From positions 3,596,001-3,660,000 of the forward strand of contig NZ_CP109596.1 in NCBI RefSeq assembly GCF_036327755.1: a stretch of 64,000 nt of DNA. Reading direction: 5' to 3'. Origin of the DNA: Nocardia sp. NBC_01503 (GTDB taxonomy: Bacteria; Actinomycetota; Actinomycetes; Mycobacteriales; Mycobacteriaceae). Shown here one piece after another: positions 9,153-16,651 of this stretch (position 1 is its first letter; every line of letters begins with the position of its first letter). Made by a program: the position numbers and the translations under genes. The notes under the pieces are model-generated. The model was given only the letters and a program-made list of their open reading frames with translations, ran no database searches and had not been told where the DNA came from.

Positions 9153-10120
9153 GTGCCGCATCGCTGGACATTCATTTGACGGATGAGGATTTGACCGCCG
9201 CCTTGCGCACCGATGTGCGCGAGGGGCTGGCGGCGGAGCCGAAGTGGTTGCCGCCCAAGTGGTTCTATGATGCGCGCGGTAGTGAGCTGTTCGAGCTCAT
9301 TACCGAACTCCCCGAGTACTATCCGACCCGCACCGAGCGGGCCCTGCTGGAGCGGGTGGTCGGGGAGATCGCCGAGTTGGCGCAGGCCGAGGTGCTGGTG
9401 GAGCTCGGTGCGGGTTCGGCGGCCAAGACCCGGCTGCTGCTCGAGGCGCTCAGCGCCGGGGGACCGTTGAAGACCTATGTGCCGCAGGATGTCTCGGTCT
9501 CGGCACTGACCGCCGCGGCGGATCAGGTGTCGGCAGAGTTCCCGGGGCTGAGCGTGCACGGCGTGGTCAGTGACTTCACCGCCACGCTGGACAATCTGCC
9601 GCGCGGTGGGCGGCGCATGATCGCCTTTCTGGGGGGCACCATCGGCAATCTGGTGCCGAAGGAGCGCGCGGAGTTCCTGGCCGGTGTGCACGATGTGCTG
9701 GAGCCGGGGGAGCAGCTGCTGCTCGGTGCGGGATTGGTGATCGATCCGGCGATTCTGGTGCCCGCCTACGATGATGTCGCCGGGGTGACCGCCGAATTCA
9801 ATCGCAATGTGCTGCATGTGCTCAATGCTCGGTTGGACGCGAATTTCGAACCGGAGAAGTTCGCCCATATCGCGCTGTGGGATGCCGAGCACGAGTGGAT
9901 CGAAATGCGTTTGGAGGCAACCGAAGCGGTCACCGTCTCGATCGCCGAGCTCGATCTGACCGTCGATTTCGCGAAGGGTGAGCAGCTACGCACCGAGATC
10001 TCCGCCAAATTCCGCCCCGAGGGTCTCGAATCCGAGTTGGACGCAGCGGGATTCACGACCGAACGGATCTGGACCGATCCGGATGATCGGTTCGCGTTGG
10101 TATTGGCTGAGCGGAGGTAG
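9149..10120 (+). CDS. egtD: histidine N-alpha-methyltransferase EgtD
   Basis: The 323-residue SAM-dependent enzyme trimethylates histidine to hercynine, the first committed step of ergothioneine synthesis. WLPPKWFYDARGSELFELIT, the SAM-binding VELGAGSAAKTRLLLEAL and FLGGTIGNLVPKER are characteristic. ATG at 9149 overlaps the egtC stop by four bases. The gene ends the egtABCD operon and is followed by a palindromic repeat and a hairpin. Confidence 0.97.
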   Translation: MSAASLDIHLTDEDLTAALRTDVREGLAAEPKWLPPKWFYDARGSELFELITELPEYYPTRTERALLERVVGEIAELAQAEVLVELGAGSAAKTRLLLEALSAGGPLKTYVPQDVSVSALTAAADQVSAEFPGLSVHGVVSDFTATLDNLPRGGRRMIAFLGGTIGNLVPKERAEFLAGVHDVLEPGEQLLLGAGLVIDPAILVPAYDDVAGVTAEFNRNVLHVLNARLDANFEPEKFAHIALWDAEHEWIEMRLEATEAVTVSIAELDLTVDFAKGEQLRTEISAKFRPEGLESELDAAGFTTERIWTDPDDRFALVLAERR

Positions 10121-10149
10121 ATCCCGGCCAAAAGCGTGCCGGGATGACG
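10120..10149 (-). repeat. interspersed palindromic repeat after egtD (copy 2)
   Basis: The complement of GATCCCGGCCAAAAGCGTGC...GATGACG matches the egtC element at 28 of 30 positions. It starts on the last base of the egtD stop codon. Confidence 0.75.
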
Positions 10150-10163
10150 AGGGGTTGTTGGCG

Positions 10164-10187
10164 GGTTGAGGGGTAGCCCCCTCAACC
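10164..10187. terminator. hairpin between convergent egtD and DUF2461 gene
   Basis: GGTTGAGGGG and CCCCTCAACC form a stem with a short loop; the stop codon of the minus-strand gene lies in one arm. It is probably a shared terminator, although no T-run follows. Confidence 0.6.
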
Positions 10188-10814
10188 TGTCACTGCCGCA
10201 AGCCATTCCATGGTGGGGCGCATGGTTTCCCAGGCCGCACGGATTTCCTTGGCGGCCCGAGGAGTCTCCAACCAGGCCGGTGCCCCGAAATCCTTGCTGA
10301 TGACGATGGATTTGTGCCGGAGCAGTTCGATACGCGGGTGGTCGGCGGCGTACCCCTTGGGTTTGGTGGCGAGTTTGTCGCCGCCGATGGTGTACCCCGC
10401 CTTGACCATTCCCGCCAGCAGTCGCTCCAGCTCGGCCCCGCGCACCTCATTGTCGATGGTGCTGCGCAATTGGGCGAGCTGGGCGGGTGAGGGCCCGTAG
10501 ATCCCGGCGGCGACGAACAGCCCGGCCGCCCCGATCTGCACATACCACCCACCCCCGGAGGTGGCGTGCACCGTCGCGCCCTGATGATCCTTATAGGGCG
10601 TCTTATCCTTGGAGAACCGGATATCGCGATACGGCCGAAAGAATTTGGCCGTCCCGAAGTCCGGTTCCAGCTCGGCGAGCAGGGCCTGCATGGGATCCCG
10701 CACCGCCGTCTCCCACACCTTCTTGTTGGCGGCCCAGAAGGCTTTGGAGTTATCGGCCTCGAGGTCTTCGTAGAAGTCGAGTCCGGCGAGCGGGAATCCG
10801 GTGAACTGCGTCAT
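10182..10814 (-). CDS. DUF2461 family protein
   Basis: The 210-residue protein matches the DUF2461/TIGR02453 family: GFPLAGLDFYEDLEADNSKA at the N-terminus, then FRPYRDIRFSKDKTPYKDH and a GGWYVQIGAAGLFVAAGIYG core. The biochemical function of this family is not established as far as I know. ATG at 10814 lies 3 bases after the stop of a 27-residue upstream gene, so the two are probably translated together. Confidence 0.9.
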   Translation of the reverse strand: MTQFTGFPLAGLDFYEDLEADNSKAFWAANKKVWETAVRDPMQALLAELEPDFGTAKFFRPYRDIRFSKDKTPYKDHQGATVHATSGGGWYVQIGAAGLFVAAGIYGPSPAQLAQLRSTIDNEVRGAELERLLAGMVKAGYTIGGDKLATKPKGYAADHPRIELLRHKSIVISKDFGAPAWLETPRAAKEIRAAWETMRPTMEWLAAVTG

Positions 10815-10817
10815 CGG

Positions 10818-10901
10818 TCAGTTCGTCAGGCTGGAGCCGTAGATGGGCTTCTTGAACATGTCGCCCGGATTGGACTGGGGTTCGTGCGGCGGCGTGCTCA
10901 T
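10818..10901 (-). CDS. 27-residue protein upstream of DUF2461
   Basis: On the minus strand an ATG preceded by AAGGAAGGCGCGAC (a strong ribosome site) opens a frame reading MSTPPHEPQSNPGDMFKKPI followed by YGSSLTN. It ends 3 bases before the DUF2461 start. The strong ribosome site and tight coupling argue for real translation. No family is recognised; it is hydrophilic, without membrane segment or signal peptide. Confidence 0.6.
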   Translation of the reverse strand: MSTPPHEPQSNPGDMFKKPIYGSSLTN

Positions 10902-10988
10902 GTCGCGCCTTCCTTGGAGGTCGTGTGGCTTTCCATGGGTATCACAATGCGGACCGCCTCGCGTAACAGCGCGGCCTCGCGAAATGCG

Positions 10989-11306
10989 TTAATCGCCCGG
11001 TTCGTCGACGATTTCCATGGCGGCGAGCTCGGCGGGCCGATCGTCCTCGGCCTTGTTCTCGTCGCGCTGGCGGCGACGGGTCCACTCCTGGTCGAGTTCG
11101 GCCTCGATACCGAGTCGGCCGTTATCGTCGTTCTCGCGGTTGCGGATGACGAGTTCATCGGGCGGGTCGGCGATATAGCGCTCGTACTCGCGCACCTCGT
11201 CGGCCTGGTCGTCATCGCCCATGTCGTAGTCGAGGTCTTCGACGTCCTCCTTGTCGAGTACCTCGTCGATGAGCTGATCCTCGTCATCATTGCGCCGGTC
11301 GTCCAT
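10989..11306 (-). CDS. acidic hypothetical protein
   Basis: The 105-residue, highly acidic product is rich in Asp, Glu and Arg (MDDRRNDDEDQLIDEVLDKE) and is probably disordered or helical, with no signal peptide or membrane segment. ATG at 11306 follows GAGGGTGGTGCTGC in the complement. Strong bias towards charged residues and a normal GC3 pattern support coding. I do not recognise a named function; similar acidic proteins are common in Nocardia and Rhodococcus. It is separated from the 27-residue gene by about 90 bases. Confidence 0.65.
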   Translation of the reverse strand: MDDRRNDDEDQLIDEVLDKEDVEDLDYDMGDDDQADEVREYERYIADPPDELVIRNRENDDNGRLGIEAELDQEWTRRRQRDENKAEDDRPAELAAMEIVDEPGD

Positions 11307-11387
11307 GCAGCACCACCCTCTGCGCGTCAGCGCACCCGTAGCGAACTGAAGTACGGGTGCAACGCTACCGCTGAGGAGTCTGGGAAC

Positions 11388-11442
11388 GCGACAACTGATC
11401 TCGTGAGGTTGGGGTAACTCGTCGGGTACGCCCAGAACTTGG
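11388..11442 (+). repeat. interspersed repeat, family 2, copy A
   Basis: GCGACAACTGATCTCGTGAG, then a TGGGGTAACTCG-type block and CCAGAACTTGG. Copy B at 14280 matches in the same order over about 55 bases, and both are followed by TTCGGGGAGGCGG some 70 bases later (11506 and 14399). A shorter inverted copy lies at 16081. All three are between genes. Confidence 0.75.
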
Positions 11443-11518
11443 GGCGCACCCGACCGTCAGTACGCGAATGGTACTGGAGGGGGCTCTCAGGCCGTGCGCT
11501 GAAGTTTCGGGGAGGCGG

Positions 11519-12499
11519 TTAAGCGTTGCCGTTGAAAAGGCCGGTGACGGAACCGTTTTCGAAGACCTCACGGATGGTCTGCGCCAGCAGCGGCGCGATC
11601 GACAGTACGGTCAGCGTCGGGAACTTCTTGTCCTCGTCGATGGGCAGCGTATTGGTGACCACGACCTCCTTGGCGCCACAGTTCGCCAGCCGCTCGGCGG
11701 CCGGGTGGCTGAGGATGCCGTGCGTGGCGGCGATGACGACATCGCCCGCGCCCGCCTCCTTGAGCACCTTGACCGCGCCGGCGATGGTGCCACCGGTATC
11801 GATCATGTCGTCGATCAGGATGCAGGTACGGCCCTCGACCTCACCGACCACGCGGTTGGCCACGACCTGGTTGGCCACCAGCGGATCACGGGTCTTGTGG
11901 ATGAACGCCAGCGGCGCGTCCGACAGCGAGTTGGCCCACTTCTCGGCGACCTTCACGCGGCCCGCGTCCGGGGAGACCACGGCGATATTGTCCAGCGCGT
12001 AGTTGTTCCGGATGTGCTCGGCCAGCTGCACCTGCGCGTGCATGTGATCGACCGGGCCGTCGAAGAAGCCCTGGATCTGATCGGTGTGCAGGTCGACGGT
12101 GATGATGCGGTCGACGCCCGCGGTCTTGAGCAGATCGGCGATCAGGCGAGCCGAGATGGGCTCACGACCGCGGTGCTTCTTGTCCTGTCGGGCGTACGGG
12201 TAGAACGGCAGCACCGAGGTGATGCGCTTGGCCGAACCGCGCTTGAGGGCGTCGATCATGATCAGGTGCTCCATGACCCACTGGTTCAGCGGGGCGGGGA
12301 AGCTCTGCAGCACGAACGCGTCGGAGCCGCGAACCGATTCCTCGAACCGGACGAAGGTCTCGCCGTTCGCGAAGTCGCGCGCGGTCTGCGGGGTGACGTG
12401 GACGTTGAGTTCCTTGGCCACCGCCTCGGCGAGCTCAGGATGAGCGCGTCCCGAGAACAGCATCAGGTTCTTGTGGTTTTCGGTAGAGAACGCGGTCAC
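11519..12499 (-). CDS. prs: ribose-phosphate pyrophosphokinase
   Basis: The 326-residue enzyme makes PRPP from ribose 5-phosphate and ATP for nucleotide, His and Trp synthesis and, in mycolata, decaprenyl-phosphoryl-arabinose. [20 protein letters not shown], the catalytic [19 protein letters not shown] loop ([20 protein letters not shown]), [10 protein letters not shown] and the PRPP loop [12 protein letters not shown] are present. GTG at 12499 overlaps the glmU stop by four bases (GTGA), the same glmU-prsA operon as in M. tuberculosis. Confidence 0.97.
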   Translation of the reverse strand: MTAFSTENHKNLMLFSGRAHPELAEAVAKELNVHVTPQTARDFANGETFVRFEESVRGSDAFVLQSFPAPLNQWVMEHLIMIDALKRGSAKRITSVLPFYPYARQDKKHRGREPISARLIADLLKTAGVDRIITVDLHTDQIQGFFDGPVDHMHAQVQLAEHIRNNYALDNIAVVSPDAGRVKVAEKWANSLSDAPLAFIHKTRDPLVANQVVANRVVGEVEGRTCILIDDMIDTGGTIAGAVKVLKEAGAGDVVIAATHGILSHPAAERLANCGAKEVVVTNTLPIDEDKKFPTLTVLSIAPLLAQTIREVFENGSVTGLFNGNA

Positions 12500-13998
12500 G
12501 GACGTTCGCCATCCTTTTGCTCGTTGGATATCTCGGTCTTGCTCGGTTCGTCCGAGTTGCCCGCGAGAGCCGATTCGGCCGCGCGGGCGGCATCGGTGCC
12601 GGGGCGATTGCGCTGCACCCAGCCGTCGATATTGCGTTGTGCTCCACCCGACACCGCCAGAGCCCCCGGTGGAACGCTTCTGCGCAGTACAGTACCTGCC
12701 GCCGTATAGGAGCCGTCACCCACGGTGATAGGTGCGACGAACATGGTGTCGCTGCCCGTGCGGACATGCGACCCGACCACGGTGTGATGCTTGCGCACCC
12801 CGTCGTAATTGACGAAGACACTGGACGCACCGATGTTGCTGTGCTCGCCGATGGTGGCGTCGCCCACATAGGTCAGGTGCGGAACTTTGGAGTGCGCGCC
12901 GATATTCGCGTTCTTGGTCTCCACGAACGCGCCCAGCTTGCCGGCCTCGCCGACCGAGGTGCCGGGGCGCAGATAGGCGAAGGGGCCGATATTCGCGCGC
13001 GGGCCGATATTGGCCTTCTCGCCGTGCGTGCGCACCACCTTCGCGCCCTCACCGACGACCACATCGGTGAGCGTGGAGTCGGGTCCGACTTCGGCGTCCT
13101 CACCGATGATGGTGTCGCCCAGCAGTTGTACGCCCGGTTTGATCACCGCGTCGCGGCCGATGACCACGCTGCCGTCGATCCAGGTGGTGGCCGGATCGAT
13201 GATGGTGACCCCGGCGCGCATATGGCGCTCCACGATGTACCGGTTCAGCGTGCGCGCGGCATCGGCCAATTGCACGCGGTCATTGACCCCGGTCACCTTG
13301 GCGGAGTCCAGAAGTCGCGCACCGTGCACCGGATGTCCGGCCTCGCGAGCGAGTTTCAGCACATCGGTGAGGTACAGCTCGTAGCGCGCGTTGTCGGTGT
13401 CGATGCGGGTGATCATCACGCGCAGCACCGCGGCGTCGAAAACGTATACGCCGGAATTGACCTCGCCGATGGCGGCCTGCGCCGGGGTGGCGTCGGCATG
13501 CTCGACGATCTCGAGCAGATGACCCTCGGCGTCGCGGACGATGCGGCCGTAGCCGTTCGGATCGTCGGGTGCGAAGGTGAGCACCGTGACCGCGGAGCTC
13601 TCGGTATAACTGCGGTGCTCGTCCAGCAGCGCGTTCAGTGTGTGCCCGTCCAGCAGTGGCACATCCGCGTAGGTGACCAGGACGTCACCGGTGAAATCAT
13701 CGGGCAGTGCGGTGAGCGCGCACTGCACCGCGTGCCCGGTGCCGCGCTGTTCTTCCTGTACCGCCAGGATGATCTGGCGGCCGAGCTCTGCTCCCACCTT
13801 GCCCACCGCGTCGCCGACCTGTTCGCGGTCATGGCCGATCACGGTGATGAGGTACGTCGGGTCGATCTCGTTCGCCGCATGCAGCGCGTGCGCGAGCATG
13901 CTGCGGCCGGACATCCGGTGCAACACCTTGGGGGTCTTGGACCGCATTCGGGTTCCGGCTCCGGCGGCGAGAACGACGACGGCGGTCTGCTGTGGCAT
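12496..13998 (-). CDS. glmU: bifunctional GlmU: GlcNAc-1-P uridyltransferase/GlcN-1-P acetyltransferase
   Basis: The 500-residue enzyme makes UDP-GlcNAc for peptidoglycan and the arabinogalactan linker. The N-terminal uridyltransferase motif is [19 protein letters not shown]; the C-terminal half is a left-handed beta-helix with many hexapeptide repeats ([20 protein letters not shown]) and the acetyltransferase segment [10 protein letters not shown]. The last 30 residues are a charged tail as in mycobacterial GlmU. ATG at 13998 ([11 protein letters not shown]) follows GAGGGAGATCC; the frame extends to 14052 but without a good ribosome site. It precedes and overlaps prs. Confidence 0.96.
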   Translation of the reverse strand: MPQQTAVVVLAAGAGTRMRSKTPKVLHRMSGRSMLAHALHAANEIDPTYLITVIGHDREQVGDAVGKVGAELGRQIILAVQEEQRGTGHAVQCALTALPDDFTGDVLVTYADVPLLDGHTLNALLDEHRSYTESSAVTVLTFAPDDPNGYGRIVRDAEGHLLEIVEHADATPAQAAIGEVNSGVYVFDAAVLRVMITRIDTDNARYELYLTDVLKLAREAGHPVHGARLLDSAKVTGVNDRVQLADAARTLNRYIVERHMRAGVTIIDPATTWIDGSVVIGRDAVIKPGVQLLGDTIIGEDAEVGPDSTLTDVVVGEGAKVVRTHGEKANIGPRANIGPFAYLRPGTSVGEAGKLGAFVETKNANIGAHSKVPHLTYVGDATIGEHSNIGASSVFVNYDGVRKHHTVVGSHVRTGSDTMFVAPITVGDGSYTAAGTVLRRSVPPGALAVSGGAQRNIDGWVQRNRPGTDAARAAESALAGNSDEPSKTEISNEQKDGERP

Positions 13999-14106
13999 GG
14001 ATCTCCCTCGGCTGCGCGTCATCGTGCTGAGTTCTTTGTTGCGCTGGGCCACAGTTGTGCTGCGTCAGCGATGTGCGGGGCCAACCATAGTGACCCCGTT
14101 CGCGAG

Positions 14107-14177
14107 CTCCGCCGCCAGGACTCGAACCTGAACTAACTGAACCAAAATCAGTGGTGCTGCCATTACACTACGGCGGA
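14107..14177 (-). tRNA. tRNA-Gln (anticodon UUG)
   Basis: The complement folds as a cloverleaf: acceptor TCCGCCG/CGGCGGA, an anticodon stem CTGAT/TTCAG-like around loop TTTTGGT with anticodon TTG, and the T-arm CAGGTTCGAGTCCTG. The gene lies just upstream of glmU on the same strand, as in mycobacteria. CCA is not encoded. Confidence 0.92.
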
Positions 14178-14279
14178 TTGCAACCCGGCGGACCGTTTGG
14201 TTCGCCGCGTGGCTGTTCTATGGCACGCGCGTAGATACTCGCACATGGCGTGCCAATTCCGCGATTTTTGCTTGTGAAA

Positions 14280-14334
14280 GCGACAACTGATTTCGTGAGA
14301 TCGGGGTAGCTCGCCGGGTACGTCCAGAACTTGG
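14280..14334 (+). repeat. interspersed repeat, family 2, copy B
   Basis: GCGACAACTGATTTCGTGAG, then TCGGGGTAGCTCGCCGGGTA and CCAGAACTTGG. It matches copy A at 11388, with the shared trailing block TTCGGGGAGGCGG at 14399. It lies in the promoter region of the TetR gene at 14460. Confidence 0.75.
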
Positions 14335-14459
14335 CCACTCGCCCAACCGCAGGCCCGGTGGGCGACGGTTGGCGCGCCTTGCGGCCGGCTAAAGGTTCGG
14401 GGAGGCGGGATATGCAATGGTTGTAGGACGTTCGTACGGCATACACGGGAGGCGGGGCG

Positions 14460-15122
14460 ATGACTTCGGGTGATGGCAACCGGGTGTCGCGGCCGCGTAT
14501 GACGGGGACGCAGCGGCGGCAGCAACTCATCGAGATCGGGCGGGCGCTCTTCGCCGAGCGGGGGTACGACGCGACTTCGGTGGAGGAGATCGCGCAGCGG
14601 GCGCAGGTGTCCAAACCCGTGGTGTACGAACACTTCGGCGGCAAGGAGGGTTTGTATGCCGTCGTGGTGGATCGGGAGATGTCCGCGCTGCTGGAGATGA
14701 TCACCGCGTCGCTGGCGCAGAACCGGTCGCGGGTGCGCCTGGAGCAGGTGGCGCTGGCGTTGCTCACCTACATGGAGGAGCGCACGGACGGGTTCCGCAT
14801 TCTGGTGCGCGACCAACCGGCCTCCGCCGCGGAGGGCACCTACTCGAGCCTGTTGAATGAAGCCGTAAATCAGGTGGCGCACATACTCGCCGGTGATTTC
14901 GAGCGCCGCGGTTTGGATATGAGTTTGGCGACGCTGTACGCACAAGCGCTGGTGGGCATGGTCGCAACGGCGGCGACGTGGTGGCTGGACGTGCGATCAC
15001 CCTCGAAGGAAGTGGTCGCCGCGCACCTGGTGAATCTGTGCTGGAACGGTCTCACGCATCTGGAGGCCGACCCCAAGCTGGCGTCGGAATGGCCCAGCGG
15101 CAAAGGGGTACGAGACCTATAG
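14460..15122 (+). CDS. TetR family regulator (Rv1019-like)
   Basis: The 220-residue product has an N-terminal helix-turn-helix (residues about 15-60: RRQQLIEIGRALFAERGYDA, EIAQRAQVSKPVVYEHFGGK) and a ligand-binding C-terminal domain. It lies between glmU/tRNA-Gln and mfd, where M. tuberculosis has the TetR gene Rv1019. ATG at 14460 follows GGGAGGCGGGGCG. The ligand and targets are unknown; a family 2 repeat upstream could overlap its control region. Confidence 0.88.
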   Translation: MTSGDGNRVSRPRMTGTQRRQQLIEIGRALFAERGYDATSVEEIAQRAQVSKPVVYEHFGGKEGLYAVVVDREMSALLEMITASLAQNRSRVRLEQVALALLTYMEERTDGFRILVRDQPASAAEGTYSSLLNEAVNQVAHILAGDFERRGLDMSLATLYAQALVGMVATAATWWLDVRSPSKEVVAAHLVNLCWNGLTHLEADPKLASEWPSGKGVRDL

Positions 15123-15265
15123 GTCTGAAATCGGTATGGCACAGCGGCGGAACTGGACAGTTAACCAGCGAATTGCGAAGGAGGACGGGTCGAATGCTCG
15201 AATCGACTGGCATACGGCAGCCGGGTGGTACGGTTCACCCATCCTTCGAGTGCTGTTCGAACTGT

Positions 15266-15301
15266 GATGTCGGTCAACTTCGGGATGTCGGTCTACTTCA
15301 G
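15266..15301 (+). promoter_or_regulatory. two 18-base direct repeats upstream of the butyrolactone-receptor-like gene
   Basis: GATGTCGGTCAACTTCGG and GATGTCGGTCTACTTCAG are adjacent (15 of 18 identical) and a third partial copy GATGGCTGGTTTGATGACAG follows. They end 29 bases before the start at 15331. The position fits an autoregulatory operator, but direct repeats are not the usual palindromic ARE site, so this is a suggestion only. Confidence 0.4.
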
Positions 15302-15330
15302 GATGGCTGGTTTGATGACAGGCGGATCTG

Positions 15331-15978
15331 ATGGCTAGGCAAGCGCGTGCGGAGATCACTCGCGATTCCGTGCTCGCGGGCGCGGCCGATGTCTTTCTGC
15401 GATTGGGGTACGCGAACGCGTCCCTGTCCGAGATCATCGCACAATCGAATGTGACCAAGGGCGCCTTGTACTTTCACTTCGGCTCCAAGGAGGAGCTGGC
15501 GCGCGCCGTGGTCGATCAGGGCAATGAGCGACTGATCAGCGCGTGTCAGGGCTTCTTCGATCCGCGCGTGCCCGCGCTGGAGGCGTGTATCGGAATCACC
15601 TATGTGGTGGCCGATCTGACGATGAACGATCCGATGGTCGGGGCGATGCTCAAGCTGACCCATCAGATCGGCGACTACCGCGGCGCGACGGGTGAGAACA
15701 TCGCCAAGACCTGGGGTGAGACGCATCGGCTGCTCGCGGAACGCGCTATCGCACAAGGGGATCTGGAGCCCGATCTGGATCCGGAGACCATCGGCCTGCT
15801 GCTGCAGGAGGTGACGACCGGCGTCCATATGGTCGCGGTCAGCACCGAGACCATCGATCAGATGGCGACGCGGATGGAGCGGGCCTGGTACTTCCTGCTC
15901 CCGTCGATCGTTCCGGACGAAAAGGTCGCGTACTTCAGGGAATTCGCGGCCCGCCGCCTGCGCCGCTACGTGCAGTAG
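15331..15978 (+). CDS. TetR family regulator of the gamma-butyrolactone receptor (ScbR/ArpA) type
   Basis: The 215-residue product begins MARQARAEITRDSVLAGAAD and has the helix-turn-helix SLSEIIAQSNVTKGALYFHF, very close to ScbR/ArpA receptors, which typically begin MARQxRAExTR and contain VTKGALYFHFxSKE. Such receptors repress antibiotic and morphology genes until a gamma-butyrolactone releases them. No AfsA-like synthase or partner gene is nearby, so it may be an orphan receptor. ATG at 15331 lacks a strong ribosome site (GGCGGATCTG). The family call is good; the ligand is unknown. Confidence 0.82.
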   Translation: MARQARAEITRDSVLAGAADVFLRLGYANASLSEIIAQSNVTKGALYFHFGSKEELARAVVDQGNERLISACQGFFDPRVPALEACIGITYVVADLTMNDPMVGAMLKLTHQIGDYRGATGENIAKTWGETHRLLAERAIAQGDLEPDLDPETIGLLLQEVTTGVHMVAVSTETIDQMATRMERAWYFLLPSIVPDEKVAYFREFAARRLRRYVQ

Positions 15979-16080
15979 CTGTCCCGCCTCTCCGCGACTT
16001 CGGCGCACGGCTTGGGAGCCGTGAACCGTTGGGGACGCGTGGTGCGGGTGGGTGCCGTCACCCATTTTGGGGGTGCCCCC

Positions 16081-16114
16081 GGAGTTACCCCGAACTCGCG
16101 AGATCAGTTGTCGC
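16081..16114 (-). repeat. interspersed repeat, family 2, copy C (inverted, short)
   Basis: The complement reads GCGACAACTGATCTCGCGAG then TTCGGGGTAACTCC, matching the core of copies A and B. It sits between the convergent TetR gene and the DUF1801 gene. Confidence 0.7.
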
Positions 16115-16132
16115 GTTGGGAGGTTCGCGTGA

Positions 16133-16543
16133 CTACCGGGGCATGTCCGGATTCTCGCGTTTGAGTCTGCGCCAGCCGCCCGCGCGGTTGTTGGCGACGA
16201 TCTGTTTGAACATGGCGAGAAGGGCTGGGGCGTTGAGGGTTTCGCCCTCGTGCACGGCGATCATGCGGGCGGTTTTGTTGTCGTGGCCGCCGGTGATGAT
16301 GCCGTGCGGGTCGGGGACTATCCCGCCGTCGTAGAGAAAGACGTCCAGGGCCTTCTTGGTGCCCAATAGGGCGCAGATATTTCCGTCGAGGACGAAGTAC
16401 GGCTGGACCGTCCGCTTGATCGTCTCCTGGACCGCGGGGTCCGCCGCGTGCACGATCTCGCGCACCTGATGGCAGATCTTGCGCTGCCATTCGGGTAGCC
16501 CCTCGATATAGGTGTCCACCCGAGGATCGACCACATAGGACAT
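16133..16543 (-). CDS. DUF1801 domain protein
   Basis: The 136-residue protein contains VDTYIEGLPEWQRKICHQVR, TIKRTVQPYFVLDGNICALL and a DVFLYDGGIVPDPHGII segment, a pattern of the DUF1801 (YdhG-like) family. Its function is not established. The ATG at 16543 (MSYVVD) fits the domain boundary although no clear ribosome site precedes it. The longer open frame to 16990 is antisense to the start of mfd. Confidence 0.78.
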   Translation of the reverse strand: MSYVVDPRVDTYIEGLPEWQRKICHQVREIVHAADPAVQETIKRTVQPYFVLDGNICALLGTKKALDVFLYDGGIVPDPHGIITGGHDNKTARMIAVHEGETLNAPALLAMFKQIVANNRAGGWRRLKRENPDMPR

Positions 16544-16651
16544 ATAGCCATGAAAGCACGCGGAGACAGCGTCTGTGTGAAAGCTGTCAGTCCCCGTGAT
16601 TAGACTCGGATGGTTGTCCGAACCGCTGATCTGCGCCCAGGAGTCCGCCTC

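Noticed and set aside
12517..14136. 539-residue plus-strand open frame over glmU
   Set aside because: Antisense of glmU and tRNA-Gln, no recognisable protein pattern.
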